Shown: positions 1 through 9,547, counted from the stretch's first letter. The stretch: DNA of 64,000 nucleotides from Lewinellaceae bacterium (GCA_020636135.1 JACJYK010000003.1:372001-436000); one strand, 5' to 3'. Translations and numbers: made by a program. Notes: a model not told the origin generated them from the letters alone.

Positions 1-1001
1 GCGGCGAAATATTTTTTTGGCAACAGGTCATCACCTCTTTTTCCATTGGCGCTCTCGGCAGCTAATTCACCAAACAAGTTCTGGTAATTGAATTTCCACA
101 CACGGGTATTCAGCTTTAAATACAGGTAGTTATTGGCGAAGTCCGAAAGAAATAGAGAGCGGATACCGTAGCCTACCGGATTCTGTCCGTAGCCGAACTG
201 GCCCTGGATATGCCTGGTGATGTTAAACTGGATATTGGCCTGGGCATTCAGGTAATCGTAGCCATTTTTCACTCCAAAAAGGCTGCTGGAATAATTTTTA
301 TAAAGCCCCTGACCTGGAATGGTTTTAAACTTGCTGATCCACTGATTCAGATAAGTGGGAAAGAAGCTCTGTGACTCCAGGAAGGAGGTTTCCAGCCATA
401 TTTTCCGGTCGATGGATGCACGTACTTTAAGACCGCGATGATTTTCAAAGAGGTTGGAACTGCCGAGCATTCCGGTAAGGAGAGGTTGTACACGGAGGGT
501 GAATGCGTCGTCGTCCACCTCATACAGAAATAATGGAGTACGGTAAAAGTGGCGCAGGATCGGTTTACGGCTTTCAATTCTCGGACTGCTCAGAGGCGCC
601 GTTACGGGATGTTGTACCGTAGCATACTGTTGAAAGGTATGGGTCGAATCGATGTATTGCAGCTGTTCTGATTCTACGGGAGTGATGGAAGGCAACACAT
701 CGTTGTGTTCCATGAGTATATAACGAATATCCGATAACTCTACAGCAGATAATGGCCTGGTATTGACCAGGTTCCACGCCCATTGGGTAAGATCCTTTCG
801 ATTGGCCAGGCGGGCATCAAAATACCAGTCCTGCGGGTAGAGGATGGAATACCGGCGAATGATTTCGGTCGTACGCTCTCCGCTCAGTAAGTTCTGTTGC
901 TGGGAATAAGCGCCCAATGCTGTTATCACCAGACCACCGATGAGGCTAAACCGTAAATGCCAGTAATTGCTGCTGAATGTAGTCCAAAAATGGTGTTTCA
1001 T
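1..1001 (-). CDS. RemB/Wzi-like outer-membrane protein (3' end beyond window)
   Basis: Open frame of about 333 codons that runs off the left edge. Seen: start ATG at 1001 (alternative ATG at 1010), an N-terminal hydrophobic signal peptide ending near ALGAYSQQ, then about 300 residues rich in aromatic residues and short alternating segments. The stretch GYGIRSLFLSDFANNYLYLK followed by a W-K-F-N-Y-Q-N-L-F segment resembles the capsule-assembly Wzi / gliding-motility RemB family, which are outer-membrane beta-barrels. The gene begins inside the 3' end of lpxK and overlaps it by 56 bases in another frame, so it is almost surely translated from the same mRNA. Family assignment is by recognition only; gliding function is not shown. 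A generic outer-membrane barrel is the alternative. Confidence 0.65.
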   Translation of the reverse strand, partial: MKHHFWTTFSSNYWHLRFSLIGGLVITALGAYSQQQNLLSGERTTEIIRRYSILYPQDWYFDARLANRKDLTQWAWNLVNTRPLSAVELSDIRYILMEHNDVLPSITPVESEQLQYIDSTHTFQQYATVQHPVTAPLSSPRIESRKPILRHFYRTPLFLYEVDDDAFTLRVQPLLTGMLGSSNLFENHRGLKVRASIDRKIWLETSFLESQSFFPTYLNQWISKFKTIPGQGLYKNYSSSLFGVKNGYDYLNAQANIQFNITRHIQGQFGYGQNPVGYGIRSLFLSDFANNYLYLKLNTRVWKFNYQNLFGELAAESANGKRGDDLLPKKYFA

Positions 1002-2016
1002 GCTGCTCATCTAAAAAGCGTACGCGGAGTGGTAGTACAAAGATGGGCAATTTCTGACCAATTAAATAGCTGTAATGGAGCTCAAGCCGGGTGGCATCCT
1101 TCTCAGTGGTTAAGATGATTTTCGAGGTTCCTTCCAGGGCATCAAAAGCAGCTTTCATCTGTCCCATATCGTACTTGGTGAAGTAGTGATGATCGGTAAA
1201 TTCCAAATGCTTTACATCACGGCCACGTGGAGACAGGTATTCGGTCAGGTGGTCGGTATGTGCAATAGCACTGATCAACAGGATCTCGAGGTCCGGAGAG
1301 AACTGTAATCTGAATGAACTGTCCCAGAATGAATACGGCTGACCATACTCCAGGGTTGAGAAATACACTTTTTGCGATGCTTGTGGCCGGATTTTGTCCC
1401 GGATTTTTTCCATGGATAAGGTGTCAAGGTTAGGGGGACACTTGGTAACAACGATGGCGTCGGCCCTCCGTGCTCCACCACGCCACTCCCTCAGACGGCC
1501 AACAGGCAAGAGAAAATCCTGATAATAGGGACGGTTGTAGTCGGTCAGTAAAATCGAAAGGGCAGGTCGTATGGCCCTATGCTGATAGGCGTCATCGAGC
1601 AAAATCAGCTGGACTTCCGGGTTTGTTTTCAGAAGCTGCGGAATGCCCAGGGCACGATTCTCGGAAACGGCAACCGCGGTATCAGGAAACTTGCGTTTGA
1701 TCTGGACGGGTTCATCGCCGCTGAGCTCAGCATGATCGTTGGTTTGTACCAGACGGTAACCCCGGGTGTTGCGGCCATAGCCCCTGCTCAGGACTCCTAT
1801 CCGTACATATTCCTGCAAGTGCTGGATAAAATATTCAATATGCGGGGTCTTACCGGTGCCACCAACACTGAGATTGCCAATAGAAATAACCGGAAAGCTA
1901 AAGCGGATGCTTTTAAAAAACCCGATCTGGTAAAGCCCGTTACGTACCAGGACAGTTAATCCATATAAAAGGGCGAAAGGTGCTAAAAGGATCTTAATTA
2001 GCCATTGTTGGATCAT
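946..2016 (-). CDS. lpxK: tetraacyldisaccharide 4'-kinase
   Basis: LpxK transfers the ATP gamma-phosphate to the 4' position of the lipid A disaccharide at the inner membrane. Seen: 356 residues, normal length; an N-terminal hydrophobic segment (about 8-24) typical of this peripheral membrane enzyme; the P-loop GNLSVGGTGKT at residues 47-57; and the DDAYQHR motif at 141-147 that is conserved in the family. It overlaps the preceding DUF2851 gene by 4 bases (ATGA-type junction) and its 3' end overlaps the RemB-like gene, so it belongs to the mre-mrd operon. Its presence shows a Gram-negative envelope with lipid A. I see no anomaly in length or motifs. Confidence 0.96.
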   Translation of the reverse strand: MIQQWLIKILLAPFALLYGLTVLVRNGLYQIGFFKSIRFSFPVISIGNLSVGGTGKTPHIEYFIQHLQEYVRIGVLSRGYGRNTRGYRLVQTNDHAELSGDEPVQIKRKFPDTAVAVSENRALGIPQLLKTNPEVQLILLDDAYQHRAIRPALSILLTDYNRPYYQDFLLPVGRLREWRGGARRADAIVVTKCPPNLDTLSMEKIRDKIRPQASQKVYFSTLEYGQPYSFWDSSFRLQFSPDLEILLISAIAHTDHLTEYLSPRGRDVKHLEFTDHHYFTKYDMGQMKAAFDALEGTSKIILTTEKDATRLELHYSYLIGQKLPIFVLPLRVRFLDEQHETPFLDYIQQQLLAFTV

Positions 2017-3302
2017 GCTTCCGTTTGCTTTTGCTTAAGCAGGTGGTGACCGACACCACAATGAGCACAACGTTTGGCATCGCAATGTTGTTTTTTAAGT
2101 TGCAGTAAAGCTTGGGATTGCAATGCATTTTCAGCCTTCGGCCGGATCATGTTCCAATGGGTGATGATGGCGTTTTGCTCAGCAGGTAATGCCTGCAGCC
2201 AATCCAGCGCCTTATCCTGATAGCGGGTAAGTCCTTTGACTTTACCATATAAAAAGAGAAATGGTACCAGCACGTTGATGATGAGGTTTTGAATCAGCTG
2301 GCTGCCCAGGCGTTTCATTTTCTGGTTTGGTGAAGGCTTGTCGAATTGGTAGTGACTTGCCCAGTATTGATTGGCAGCATGACTAAACAGACTGTTGACT
2401 TCCCGGATCGATTCAGCGGCCAGTATTTTGCTGAAGAGGTGTTCCGTGGTATGGATGATACGGGCCAACTGGGCAATCCGTACAGTAGGGAAGTTGGATG
2501 GCCGCAGGCGCAGGAAATTCCAGTAGTGAGCGGACATCGGCATGAGCCCTAATTTCTTCTGCTGATAGGCGTATTCTTTTTGCAACCGCAGAGGGTAATC
2601 GTCCTGAAAATCGCCACTGAGCATGCCGGCCTGACCAAACAACACGGCTTCCAGCTGAAATAAGTTGTCCCGGTATTTGAGCAAAGTGGTCAAAGGAGTT
2701 CTGCGGGTAAGCTCAAGAAAGGCTTCTTTATTGACCTGCATACCAAGATGGGCGGCGAATAGCTGATAGAACACCGAATCCCAGTCCCAGTGACATGCTT
2801 CGAGCATGCGTTGGATTTCCAGGGTCTTCCGCTCCAGGCGTTCTATGACAATACGCTCAAGCCAGGCCGTCCAGATTATGGCATCAACCTGATCTAGAAA
2901 AGGCTGACAGGGGATCCAGGCACTATTGTCCATCAGCTGATCATAACGGATCATCATATCCGGGGCCAACTGTTCTTTAAGTTCCAGGGTAGGCAGGGGA
3001 TCACGGCCGCTCACGGCCGCATCCGCATCCGCATCATAAACCACATGCAGGATGACATTCTGGTATTTGGGATCATTGGCGTGGAGATGCTTTATCCAGT
3101 CGGAGGCCAGGACATGGATCTCTACGTGACCGACCCAGAGCGTGTCACCAATTTTAATCTTTGCTTCCAGAAAATCCGGACCTGCATCCTGATTATACCG
3201 ACCCGGATGGATGACCTGAACAGGCTGCTTGTCAATGGTGAATAACTGCAGCGGATCGTATTGCCTGGTACGCCAGGCATAGTGGAGTAATTCTTCTTTC
3301 AT
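2013..3302 (-). CDS. DUF2851 family protein
   Basis: 429-residue protein of the DUF2851 family, which I know only from Bacteroidota and relatives and which has no assigned function. Seen: the characteristic N-terminus with HPGRYNQDAGPDFLEAKIKI followed by a WVGHVEIHV segment, a motif-rich block with several His and Asp residues that could be a nuclease-like or metal-binding core, and a cysteine/histidine-rich C-terminus (CDAKRCAHCGVGHH) that looks like a small zinc site. It overlaps folA by 4 bases upstream and lpxK by 4 bases downstream, so it is translationally coupled in the operon. Function not inferred from context, since neighbours serve unrelated pathways. Confidence 0.85.
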   Translation of the reverse strand: MKEELLHYAWRTRQYDPLQLFTIDKQPVQVIHPGRYNQDAGPDFLEAKIKIGDTLWVGHVEIHVLASDWIKHLHANDPKYQNVILHVVYDADADAAVSGRDPLPTLELKEQLAPDMMIRYDQLMDNSAWIPCQPFLDQVDAIIWTAWLERIVIERLERKTLEIQRMLEACHWDWDSVFYQLFAAHLGMQVNKEAFLELTRRTPLTTLLKYRDNLFQLEAVLFGQAGMLSGDFQDDYPLRLQKEYAYQQKKLGLMPMSAHYWNFLRLRPSNFPTVRIAQLARIIHTTEHLFSKILAAESIREVNSLFSHAANQYWASHYQFDKPSPNQKMKRLGSQLIQNLIINVLVPFLFLYGKVKGLTRYQDKALDWLQALPAEQNAIITHWNMIRPKAENALQSQALLQLKKQHCDAKRCAHCGVGHHLLKQKQTEA

Positions 3303-3796
3303 AACCGTTCATAAGTTACGAAAGTATAGTTATACGGATTGCGTTCATCAGAAAAATGAGGTTCTCGGGAGACCTCTTTCCACTCATTGAGGTCAAATTC
3401 CGGGAAAAAGGCATCGGCTCCGGTGACCGTGGTCTTGATCTCTGTAAGGTAGATTCGGTCACAATACTCCAGGGCCTGGCGATAGACTTCCTCACCACCG
3501 ATGATAAAGAGTTCTTCTTCACCATTGGCTTCGGCAAAGGCAATGCCTTCTTCGAGGCTATGGACAACCACGATGCCCGTCGCGATAAAAAATGGATTAC
3601 GGGTCATAACCATATTAACGCGGTGTTTCAGTGGACGGTTACCAATGCTGTTGAAGTTTCGGCGACCCATCAGGATGTGATGTCCTTTGGTCATCCGTTT
3701 AAAGAATTTGAAATCTTCCGGCATGTGCCAGGGAAGATCATTATCCTTCCCGATGGCCCGGTTGGTACTCATGGCAGCGATGGCAGAAATGATCAT
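3299..3796 (-). CDS. folA: dihydrofolate reductase
   Basis: Reduces dihydrofolate to tetrahydrofolate with NADPH in the cytoplasm; target of trimethoprim. Seen: 165 residues, usual length; N-terminal IISAIAAMSTNRAIGKDNDLPWHMPEDFK block (given here in two parts: the Met20-type loop AIGKDNDLPWHMP and the acidic residue of PEDF), a TKGHHILMGRRNF segment for NADPH binding, and FIIGGEEVYRQAL near residue 100, the conserved G-G-x-x-[VI]-Y motif. Starts inside the last codons of mrdA (4-base overlap) and ends overlapping DUF2851, so it is coupled to both. Nothing suggests a resistant or plasmid-type variant. Confidence 0.96.
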   Translation of the reverse strand: MIISAIAAMSTNRAIGKDNDLPWHMPEDFKFFKRMTKGHHILMGRRNFNSIGNRPLKHRVNMVMTRNPFFIATGIVVVHSLEEGIAFAEANGEEELFIIGGEEVYRQALEYCDRIYLTEIKTTVTGADAFFPEFDLNEWKEVSREPHFSDERNPYNYTFVTYERL

Positions 3797-5631
3797 GACC
3801 GCGCATTTTTATGGATCAGATCAGTGTTTAGGATCTGAGCCTCCAGCGGTTTTTTCTGTGCGGAAATGGTGTCATTCAGGTAGCGCTCAATCAGGAGGCC
3901 GGCAACCGGAGCAGCGGTACGGCCACCACCTCCGGCATTCTCCACATATACTGCGATGGCTATTTTCGGGTTTTCCCGAGGGGCAAAGGATATGAACACC
4001 GAGTGGTCTTCTCCATGCGGATTTTGGACGGTGCCGGTTTTACCGCAGAGTTCTACTCCTGGTACCTGAGCCAGGCGCGCCGTTCCCGAAGTGACTACTG
4101 CAGTCATACCATCGATGATGGGGCCAAAATAGATCGGGTCGATGCGAACCAGTTTTTTCCGGTCGAAATCCGGATTAGGCAGCGTGGCCTGATTGCTGAT
4201 CTGCTTAAGCAAGTGTGGCTGGATGTAAAAGCCGCGATTTCCCAGAATAGAGGCCAGGTTGGCCATCTGTAAAGTGGTCATGGACAGTTCTCCCTGCCCG
4301 ATCCCTAACGAGACGATCGTCGTCGCATACCAGGGATCCCGTTTATATACATTGTCGTAATACGCCGAATTGGGTATGAAGCCGGTAGCCTCATAGTCGA
4401 TCTCGGAAGTGAGTTTCTGCCCAAATCCGAAATTCGATAGATAGGTGTAAAAGTTATCGAGGCCATTTTCTACATCCCGAAAACCGTATTTGTTGACCAG
4501 GTCCTTGAACAAGGTAAAGAAGTAGGCATTACAGCTGTATTGCAGGGCGATGGAAATATTGGTGGGTGCCGGATGGCCGTGACATTTACGGATATCACCC
4601 GGGGCATTTACAAAACCTCCCCCACAACGGATGCTGCGGTTTGGCGTCGTTACCCCTTCCTGAAGTGCAATCAGACCGACCACCGTCTTGAAAATGGATC
4701 CTGGCGGATACTGAGCCAGTACGGTTCGGTCAAATAATGGTTTGAGGGAATCCTGAGCCAGAGCTGCGTAATAAGCTCCCCGGTTTTGATTGATGGTGAG
4801 GAGGTTGGGATCATAACTGGGAGAGCTGACCATGGCGAGGATCTCGCCGGTGTTGGGTTCGATGGCAGTGATGGCGCCGACTTTATTCGCCATCAGTTGC
4901 TCGGCATAGACCTGCAGGTTGATGTCCAGAGTGGATATCAGATCCGAGCCGGAAATGGCAGCGGAGTCGCGAACACCACCTTCAAACGGGCCAACTTCTC
5001 GTCCGATGTTGTCTTTCAGAATGTATTTCACCCCTTTGGCACCTCGCAGATAGGGCTCATAGGCTCTTTCCAGACCGCTGGTGCCGATGTAATCGCCAGA
5101 CTCATAAATACCGTTGGAGGCGGTAATCTGATCTTTGCTGACCTCACTGATGTAACCCAACACGTGCGCCGCTCCATTTTGAGCATAGCCGCGGGCGCTT
5201 CTCAGGCGGGGTGAAAAACCCGGAAAATCAAATAAATGCTCACTGAATCTCGCCCAGGTCTGGGGTTGAATCTTAGAAAGGAAGACAAAAGGTACATTTT
5301 TGGAGAACTGTCCGCCCCAGGGTTTGGTCAGATTATCCACAAATTGCTCCCGGGTGATATCCAGTAACTGACAGAACCGCAGGGTATCCATATGCGGATC
5401 GATCTTATTGTAGACGACCATTAAATCGTAAATCGCGTCATTATAGACCAATAAGGTGCCATTGCGATCGTAAATCAGCCCCCTGGATGGGTATTGAACC
5501 TGTTTTTCAATAGCGGTTGCCTGAGCACGGGAACGCATCGATTTATCAAAAAGCTGCAGCTGGGCGACCTTTAACAAAAGTACCAGCGCCGCAATGATAA
5601 AAACGATCCGAATGATCACCGGTTTTTCCAA
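3793..5631 (-). CDS. mrdA: penicillin-binding protein 2
   Basis: Class B PBP transpeptidase of the elongation (Rod) complex. Seen: 612 residues; one N-terminal membrane anchor (about 5-25); the PBP-dimer domain beginning with RGLIYDRNGTLL near residue 50; the transpeptidase motifs S-x-x-K (S312-I-F-K315), S-x-N in YSCNAYFF and KTGT followed by the typical HSVFISFAP segment. It lies directly downstream of mreD (5-base gap) and overlaps folA by 4 bases. Order mreB-mreC-mreD-mrdA is the classic rod-shape arrangement; the FtsW/RodA partner usually follows but is absent here, where folA takes its place. Confidence 0.96.
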   Translation of the reverse strand: MEKPVIIRIVFIIAALVLLLKVAQLQLFDKSMRSRAQATAIEKQVQYPSRGLIYDRNGTLLVYNDAIYDLMVVYNKIDPHMDTLRFCQLLDITREQFVDNLTKPWGGQFSKNVPFVFLSKIQPQTWARFSEHLFDFPGFSPRLRSARGYAQNGAAHVLGYISEVSKDQITASNGIYESGDYIGTSGLERAYEPYLRGAKGVKYILKDNIGREVGPFEGGVRDSAAISGSDLISTLDINLQVYAEQLMANKVGAITAIEPNTGEILAMVSSPSYDPNLLTINQNRGAYYAALAQDSLKPLFDRTVLAQYPPGSIFKTVVGLIALQEGVTTPNRSIRCGGGFVNAPGDIRKCHGHPAPTNISIALQYSCNAYFFTLFKDLVNKYGFRDVENGLDNFYTYLSNFGFGQKLTSEIDYEATGFIPNSAYYDNVYKRDPWYATTIVSLGIGQGELSMTTLQMANLASILGNRGFYIQPHLLKQISNQATLPNPDFDRKKLVRIDPIYFGPIIDGMTAVVTSGTARLAQVPGVELCGKTGTVQNPHGEDHSVFISFAPRENPKIAIAVYVENAGGGGRTAAPVAGLLIERYLNDTISAQKKPLEAQILNTDLIHKNARS

Positions 5632-5636
5632 GGCAA

Positions 5637-6155
5637 CTATTTTGGATTGAATAAGAATTGATACAACAAGATAAATACCATCGAGAAGATAAAGCTGAAG
5701 AATGACTTCAGGATGATCTCCTGGATATAAACAAAGGTAAATACATCCATGCTGACATAAAAGACAACATGAAGGGCTACCATAATAGCCAGGTAACGAA
5801 TGAACCAGTTCATACCCAGATAATAACGAGTAGGGCTCGCATTAACATTGTATCCGCCCCGGGGTTCCAGCAGATTTAGTACATGGGCGCGGATGAAAGC
5901 AGTGAATACCAATGCACTGGTATGCACTCCGATGCTGTTGTAAAAAACATCGATGGCCATTCCCATCACAAAGGCGATCAGGATCAGCAGATTGCGGGGT
6001 ATCCGGACGGGCAGGGTAATGATGGCGTAGGGATAGATCAGTACATGGATGTAGTTGAAAGTACCCAGCGGAAAATGGAGTTGCTTGAAAATCAATACCT
6101 GTAATAAGGTAAGCAGGATAATCCGCCCGATGTAACGCAAGATGTCATTGGTCAT
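5637..6155 (-). CDS. mreD: rod shape-determining protein MreD
   Basis: Small integral membrane protein of the Rod complex. Seen: 172 residues with five to six hydrophobic helices, a short N-terminal MTNDILRYIG lead and a hydrophobic C-terminus; sequence is poorly conserved as in other Bacteroidota MreD proteins, so the call rests on position (between mreC and mrdA), size and membrane topology. Its start overlaps the end of mreC by 11 bases, implying translational coupling. Confidence 0.88.
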   Translation of the reverse strand: MTNDILRYIGRIILLTLLQVLIFKQLHFPLGTFNYIHVLIYPYAIITLPVRIPRNLLILIAFVMGMAIDVFYNSIGVHTSALVFTAFIRAHVLNLLEPRGGYNVNASPTRYYLGMNWFIRYLAIMVALHVVFYVSMDVFTFVYIQEIILKSFFSFIFSMVFILLYQFLFNPK

Positions 6156-6978
6156 GGCTGCCCTCCTTTTCCGTTTCCTCGCGGTCTTCCTTCAGCAGGT
6201 TTCTGACGATCATCACATACTGGACGTTGGCCAGATCATTATTCAGCAGAACCGTGATGGTATAAAAGTTATTGCCGGGCTCCAGGGAGGCGGATTCGAC
6301 CGTTCCTACCACGATGCCGGAAGGGTATATCGCCGAATAGCCGGTGGTGATAAGTGTATCGCCCCGCTCGACCCGCACATGTTTCGGAATAGCCTCCAAA
6401 CTCATGTGCAATGGATCGGAGTCGTTCCAGACCAGGTTTCCAAAATAACCGTTGCGTTTTAAGGCTACCGACGTATTGGACTTGCTGTTCAGAAGTGAAA
6501 TGACCGTTGCATAATATTTTCCGACCTGATCGACGACACCCACGACTCCGTTAGTCATGATTACGCCCATATCCTGTTTTACACCGGAAGTAGACCCTTT
6601 ATCCAGTGTGATGATATTGTTGTGGAGTGTGATACTGTTGCTGACGACGCGGGCTGGAATGAAAGCATATTGCTGGAGATAGACGGAGTCCCGAACGCGG
6701 GTAGCACTGTCGTTCTGGACGTATAAATTTTCTTTCAGCGAGGCTTTCAGCCTGGCGTTTTCCAGCTGCATGCTGTCCAGCACTCTGGGTAGCCGCAATA
6801 CAGTGACCACATTATTGTATTTCCTGGCCAGGGTACCGGTAAATAAATTGGAAGAATTGAGAAATATATCCCGCTGGTTCTGATTGTATTGGATGATCAG
6901 ATAAAAACAGAGAAGTTCCAGCAAGACAAAGAGAAAAAATGCGGAATATTTAACAAGGATCGCAAAGAATTGCTGCAT
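6145..6978 (-). CDS. mreC: rod shape-determining protein MreC
   Basis: Periplasmic scaffold of the elongation machinery. Seen: 277 residues, one N-terminal transmembrane helix (about 10-30), a region with heptad-like spacing (about 50-90) expected of the coiled coil, and a beta-rich C-terminal half with AFIPARVVSNSITLHNNIITLDKG-type sequence (ARVVSNS and TLDKGSTSGVKQDMGV), the conserved MreC core. Lies 12 bases downstream of mreB and overlaps mreD. The acidic/lysine-rich tail (KEDREETEKEG) is variable in the family. Confidence 0.93.
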   Translation of the reverse strand: MQQFFAILVKYSAFFLFVLLELLCFYLIIQYNQNQRDIFLNSSNLFTGTLARKYNNVVTVLRLPRVLDSMQLENARLKASLKENLYVQNDSATRVRDSVYLQQYAFIPARVVSNSITLHNNIITLDKGSTSGVKQDMGVIMTNGVVGVVDQVGKYYATVISLLNSKSNTSVALKRNGYFGNLVWNDSDPLHMSLEAIPKHVRVERGDTLITTGYSAIYPSGIVVGTVESASLEPGNNFYTITVLLNNDLANVQYVMIVRNLLKEDREETEKEGSHDQ

Positions 6979-6990
6979 GATGATTGCCCA

Positions 6991-8022
6991 TTATACGCTC
7001 TTTCGATCGATGAGAAATGAGAACCGGTGCGTGTTCTTCAAGGCGATTCCGGTACCTTTAACCACGGCACGTAAAGGTTCAGATGCAATGTGAACGGGTA
7101 GTTTGGTCTTGGCAGAGATCCGTTTATCCAAACCACGCAATAAGGCACCACCACCGGTCAGATAAAGACCTCTTTTGTAAATGTCAGAAGCCAATTCCGG
7201 TGGAGTACTTTCCAGCGCTTTCAAAATAGCCTCTTCAATCTTGGAGATGGACTCGTCGAGGGCTGAGGCGATCTCGGTATATGAAACGGTGATCTGACGC
7301 GGAATACCGGTCATCAGGTCCCGGCCATTGACGGCAAAGTCCTCCGGCGGGCTTTCCAGATGTTCCAGTGCAGAACCTACCTTTATTTTTAACAACTCAG
7401 CGGTACGCTCCCCAATCAGGATGTTATGGGCGCGCTTCATGTAATTCATGATGTCGGTACTGAATTCATCGCCGGCGGTGCGTATGGACTGATCACATAC
7501 GATACCGGACAGTGCGATCACCGCAATTTCGGTGGTACCGCCCCCGATGTCGACAATCAGATTGCCTTCCGGTTCTTCGACATCCAGTCCGATACCCAGG
7601 GCTGCAGCCATGGGTTCATGAATCAGGTACGTTTCTTTGGAGTCCACATGATCCGCCGAGTCAAAGACTGCGCGTTTTTCCACCTCCGTAATTCCGGAAG
7701 GGATGCAGATCACCATTTTAAGATGGGTGAAAAACCGGCGACGGTTGCCAATCATATTGATCAAACCCTCGATCAGGCTTTCAGCAGCCTGGAAGTCGGC
7801 AATAACCCCATCTTTCAGCGGCCGGACCGTTTTGATGTTTTCGTGGGTCTTTTCATGCATTTGCATGGCACGGGTTCCCACGGCAATGGTCTGACCGGAT
7901 TTACGGTCAATGGCAACAATGGATGGCTCGTCCACCACGATCTCATCATCGTGAATGATCAGGGTGTTGGCCGTTCCAAGGTCAATTGCTAATTCCTGTG
8001 AAAAAAAGTTTAACCACTTCAT
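6991..8022 (-). CDS. mreB: rod shape-determining protein MreB
   Basis: Actin-like filament protein that positions the elongation machinery. Seen: 343 residues; phosphate-1 motif ELAIDLGTANTLI (about 10-22), phosphate-2 DIGGGTTEIAVI (about 163-174) and the adenosine motif LTGGGALLRGLD near residue 290. First gene of the minus-strand operon that runs to the window's left edge. On the minus strand a TAnnTTTG element (TAGTTTTG, reverse complement of 8031-8038) lies only 8 bases above the ATG. If used, the message would be almost leaderless, so the true promoter may be further upstream in 8039-8195, where I see no other clear element. Confidence 0.97.
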   Translation of the reverse strand: MKWLNFFSQELAIDLGTANTLIIHDDEIVVDEPSIVAIDRKSGQTIAVGTRAMQMHEKTHENIKTVRPLKDGVIADFQAAESLIEGLINMIGNRRRFFTHLKMVICIPSGITEVEKRAVFDSADHVDSKETYLIHEPMAAALGIGLDVEEPEGNLIVDIGGGTTEIAVIALSGIVCDQSIRTAGDEFSTDIMNYMKRAHNILIGERTAELLKIKVGSALEHLESPPEDFAVNGRDLMTGIPRQITVSYTEIASALDESISKIEEAILKALESTPPELASDIYKRGLYLTGGGALLRGLDKRISAKTKLPVHIASEPLRAVVKGTGIALKNTHRFSFLIDRKSV

Positions 8023-8195
8023 CTCAAATGCAAAACTAAGCTAAAAGTAAGGACTCGAAAAACTTTCGCTTTTGTAAAAAATCACGTGAAGTTAGATAAA
8101 CCACACTGATACCTTATGCTTTAAAAGAAAATTATACGGAAAGCCGTTTGACTCAAGTCCATGGATCAGGCCGCAAGGTAATTATTTTCTCAGGC

Positions 8196-9452
8196 TTAAC
8201 CTACGATCACTGTAGTTAAGGTCCCGGGATCCAAATACCGTTGAGCCAGATCCTGAATATCTCGGGGTGTGATACTCAAAAGCTGTTCCAACAAGTGTGA
8301 AGTGGCCCGCCAATCGGATCCTTCGGACAAGGATTGACGCAGCCAATCTGATACCATCAGGGCATTATCCAGTTGCGAAGAAAGCTGGCCAGCCAGATAA
8401 TTTTTGATCATCCTTAACTCTGAATCCGGTACGAGGTCTTGTTTTAGGATATCCATTTCCTGCCTGATCCGGGTTTTTGCCAGGTTGACCTTCCGGTGAC
8501 TGGTTTCACAACCGATGTAAAAAAAGGAAGCATACCGGTAGCTGTCGTAAGAGCTGTAAATATTATAGGTGTACCCCTTCTTCTCGCGGATTTGCTGCAC
8601 CAGACGGGAGCCAAAATAGCCGCCCACCAGTGTATTCAGGATCAGCAAACCAGGATGATCCGGATGATGAATCCCGGGCCAGATACGACCAATTTTCAAT
8701 GACGTTTGACTTTTTCCGCCAACCGACTGAATAATTTCTGCTTCCATGGGTTTTGGCGAAGGGGGGATTTCAGCGTCCCAGGCATGGAAATTCCAGTCCA
8801 GGGTGTGTTGCTCAAGCCGTTTGAGAATTTTTTTGAGGTCGCTGCCCATGATCAGGATATGGGGTGCCCGCCGGATGTAATAGTTCTGGTAAAATTCTTT
8901 TAAAGAAGCGGTAGTCAATTCCCGGTAAAGCGTTTCCGTACTGTTGTACCCGTAGGGGTGATCTTCTCCGAAAAGTAGCGCCGTAAGGACCCGGTAGGAT
9001 ACGGCATCGGTCTGTTCCAGGTCCACATTCAAGTCCTGGATGTGAGATTCGGTAAACAATTGCAGATCCTCCTCCCGGAATACTGCCTCCCGGACACAAT
9101 GCATCAACAAGGGGATCAGCCGGTCCAGATGACGTTCCGCGCCCAGAAGTTGCAACGTGCCAATGTCAAAACTGGCGGATGGTTGTAACGAGGCTCCATA
9201 ATAGTCAATGCGCTGGGCAATTTGCGGTCCGGTGTAGCGGGTTGTTCGCTCCGTGAGCAGGCTATTGGCCGCATAAGCACTGAGCCGCACGGTTTCCTGG
9301 GGCCTTCCGGCGAGAAAATTTAATTCAACCTTGCATGGTCCGGGATAGGGCGCCGCTACAAAGGTATAGGGAATGCCATTGGCAAGCTGTCCTTCCAGGA
9401 CGGGAGGCAGCGCCAAAGAATCGATGGCATGTATTTGTGATTTTGGCTTCAA
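8196..9452 (-). CDS. M16-family peptidase homologue, zinc motif absent
   Basis: 418 residues with the two-domain layout of one half of an M16 (pitrilysin/mitochondrial-processing-peptidase-like) enzyme. Seen: the N-terminal region that should carry HxxEH reads NSLLTERTTRYTG, so zinc ligands are missing; the C-terminal half keeps the substrate-binding segment IREKKGYTYNIYSSYDSY with the R/Y pair. Known: bacterial M16 enzymes often pair an active HxxEH subunit with an inactive R/Y subunit. Inferred: this is the inactive partner, yet no active subunit is encoded beside it. No signal peptide is obvious, so a cytoplasmic location is likely unless the start is further upstream. Confidence 0.85.
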   Translation of the reverse strand: MKPKSQIHAIDSLALPPVLEGQLANGIPYTFVAAPYPGPCKVELNFLAGRPQETVRLSAYAANSLLTERTTRYTGPQIAQRIDYYGASLQPSASFDIGTLQLLGAERHLDRLIPLLMHCVREAVFREEDLQLFTESHIQDLNVDLEQTDAVSYRVLTALLFGEDHPYGYNSTETLYRELTTASLKEFYQNYYIRRAPHILIMGSDLKKILKRLEQHTLDWNFHAWDAEIPPSPKPMEAEIIQSVGGKSQTSLKIGRIWPGIHHPDHPGLLILNTLVGGYFGSRLVQQIREKKGYTYNIYSSYDSYRYASFFYIGCETSHRKVNLAKTRIRQEMDILKQDLVPDSELRMIKNYLAGQLSSQLDNALMVSDWLRQSLSEGSDWRATSHLLEQLLSITPRDIQDLAQRYLDPGTLTTVIVG

Positions 9453-9512
9453 GGAAACATAGGATTGGAAGCGGGCGCAAAATACGATTTGTCCATTGTA
9501 CTGTGCAGCTTA

Positions 9513-9547
9513 TTGATTAGGAAATAAGTTGAGATGGATTATTTTTG
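9513..9547 (+). promoter_or_regulatory. candidate Bacteroidota promoter of dnaN
   Basis: A TAnnTTTG -7 element (TATTTTTG, 9540-9547) with a TTG at 9513-9515. The 24-base gap is longer than the usual 17-23, so the -33 half is uncertain. It lies 28 bases above the dnaN ATG. Confidence 0.4.
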
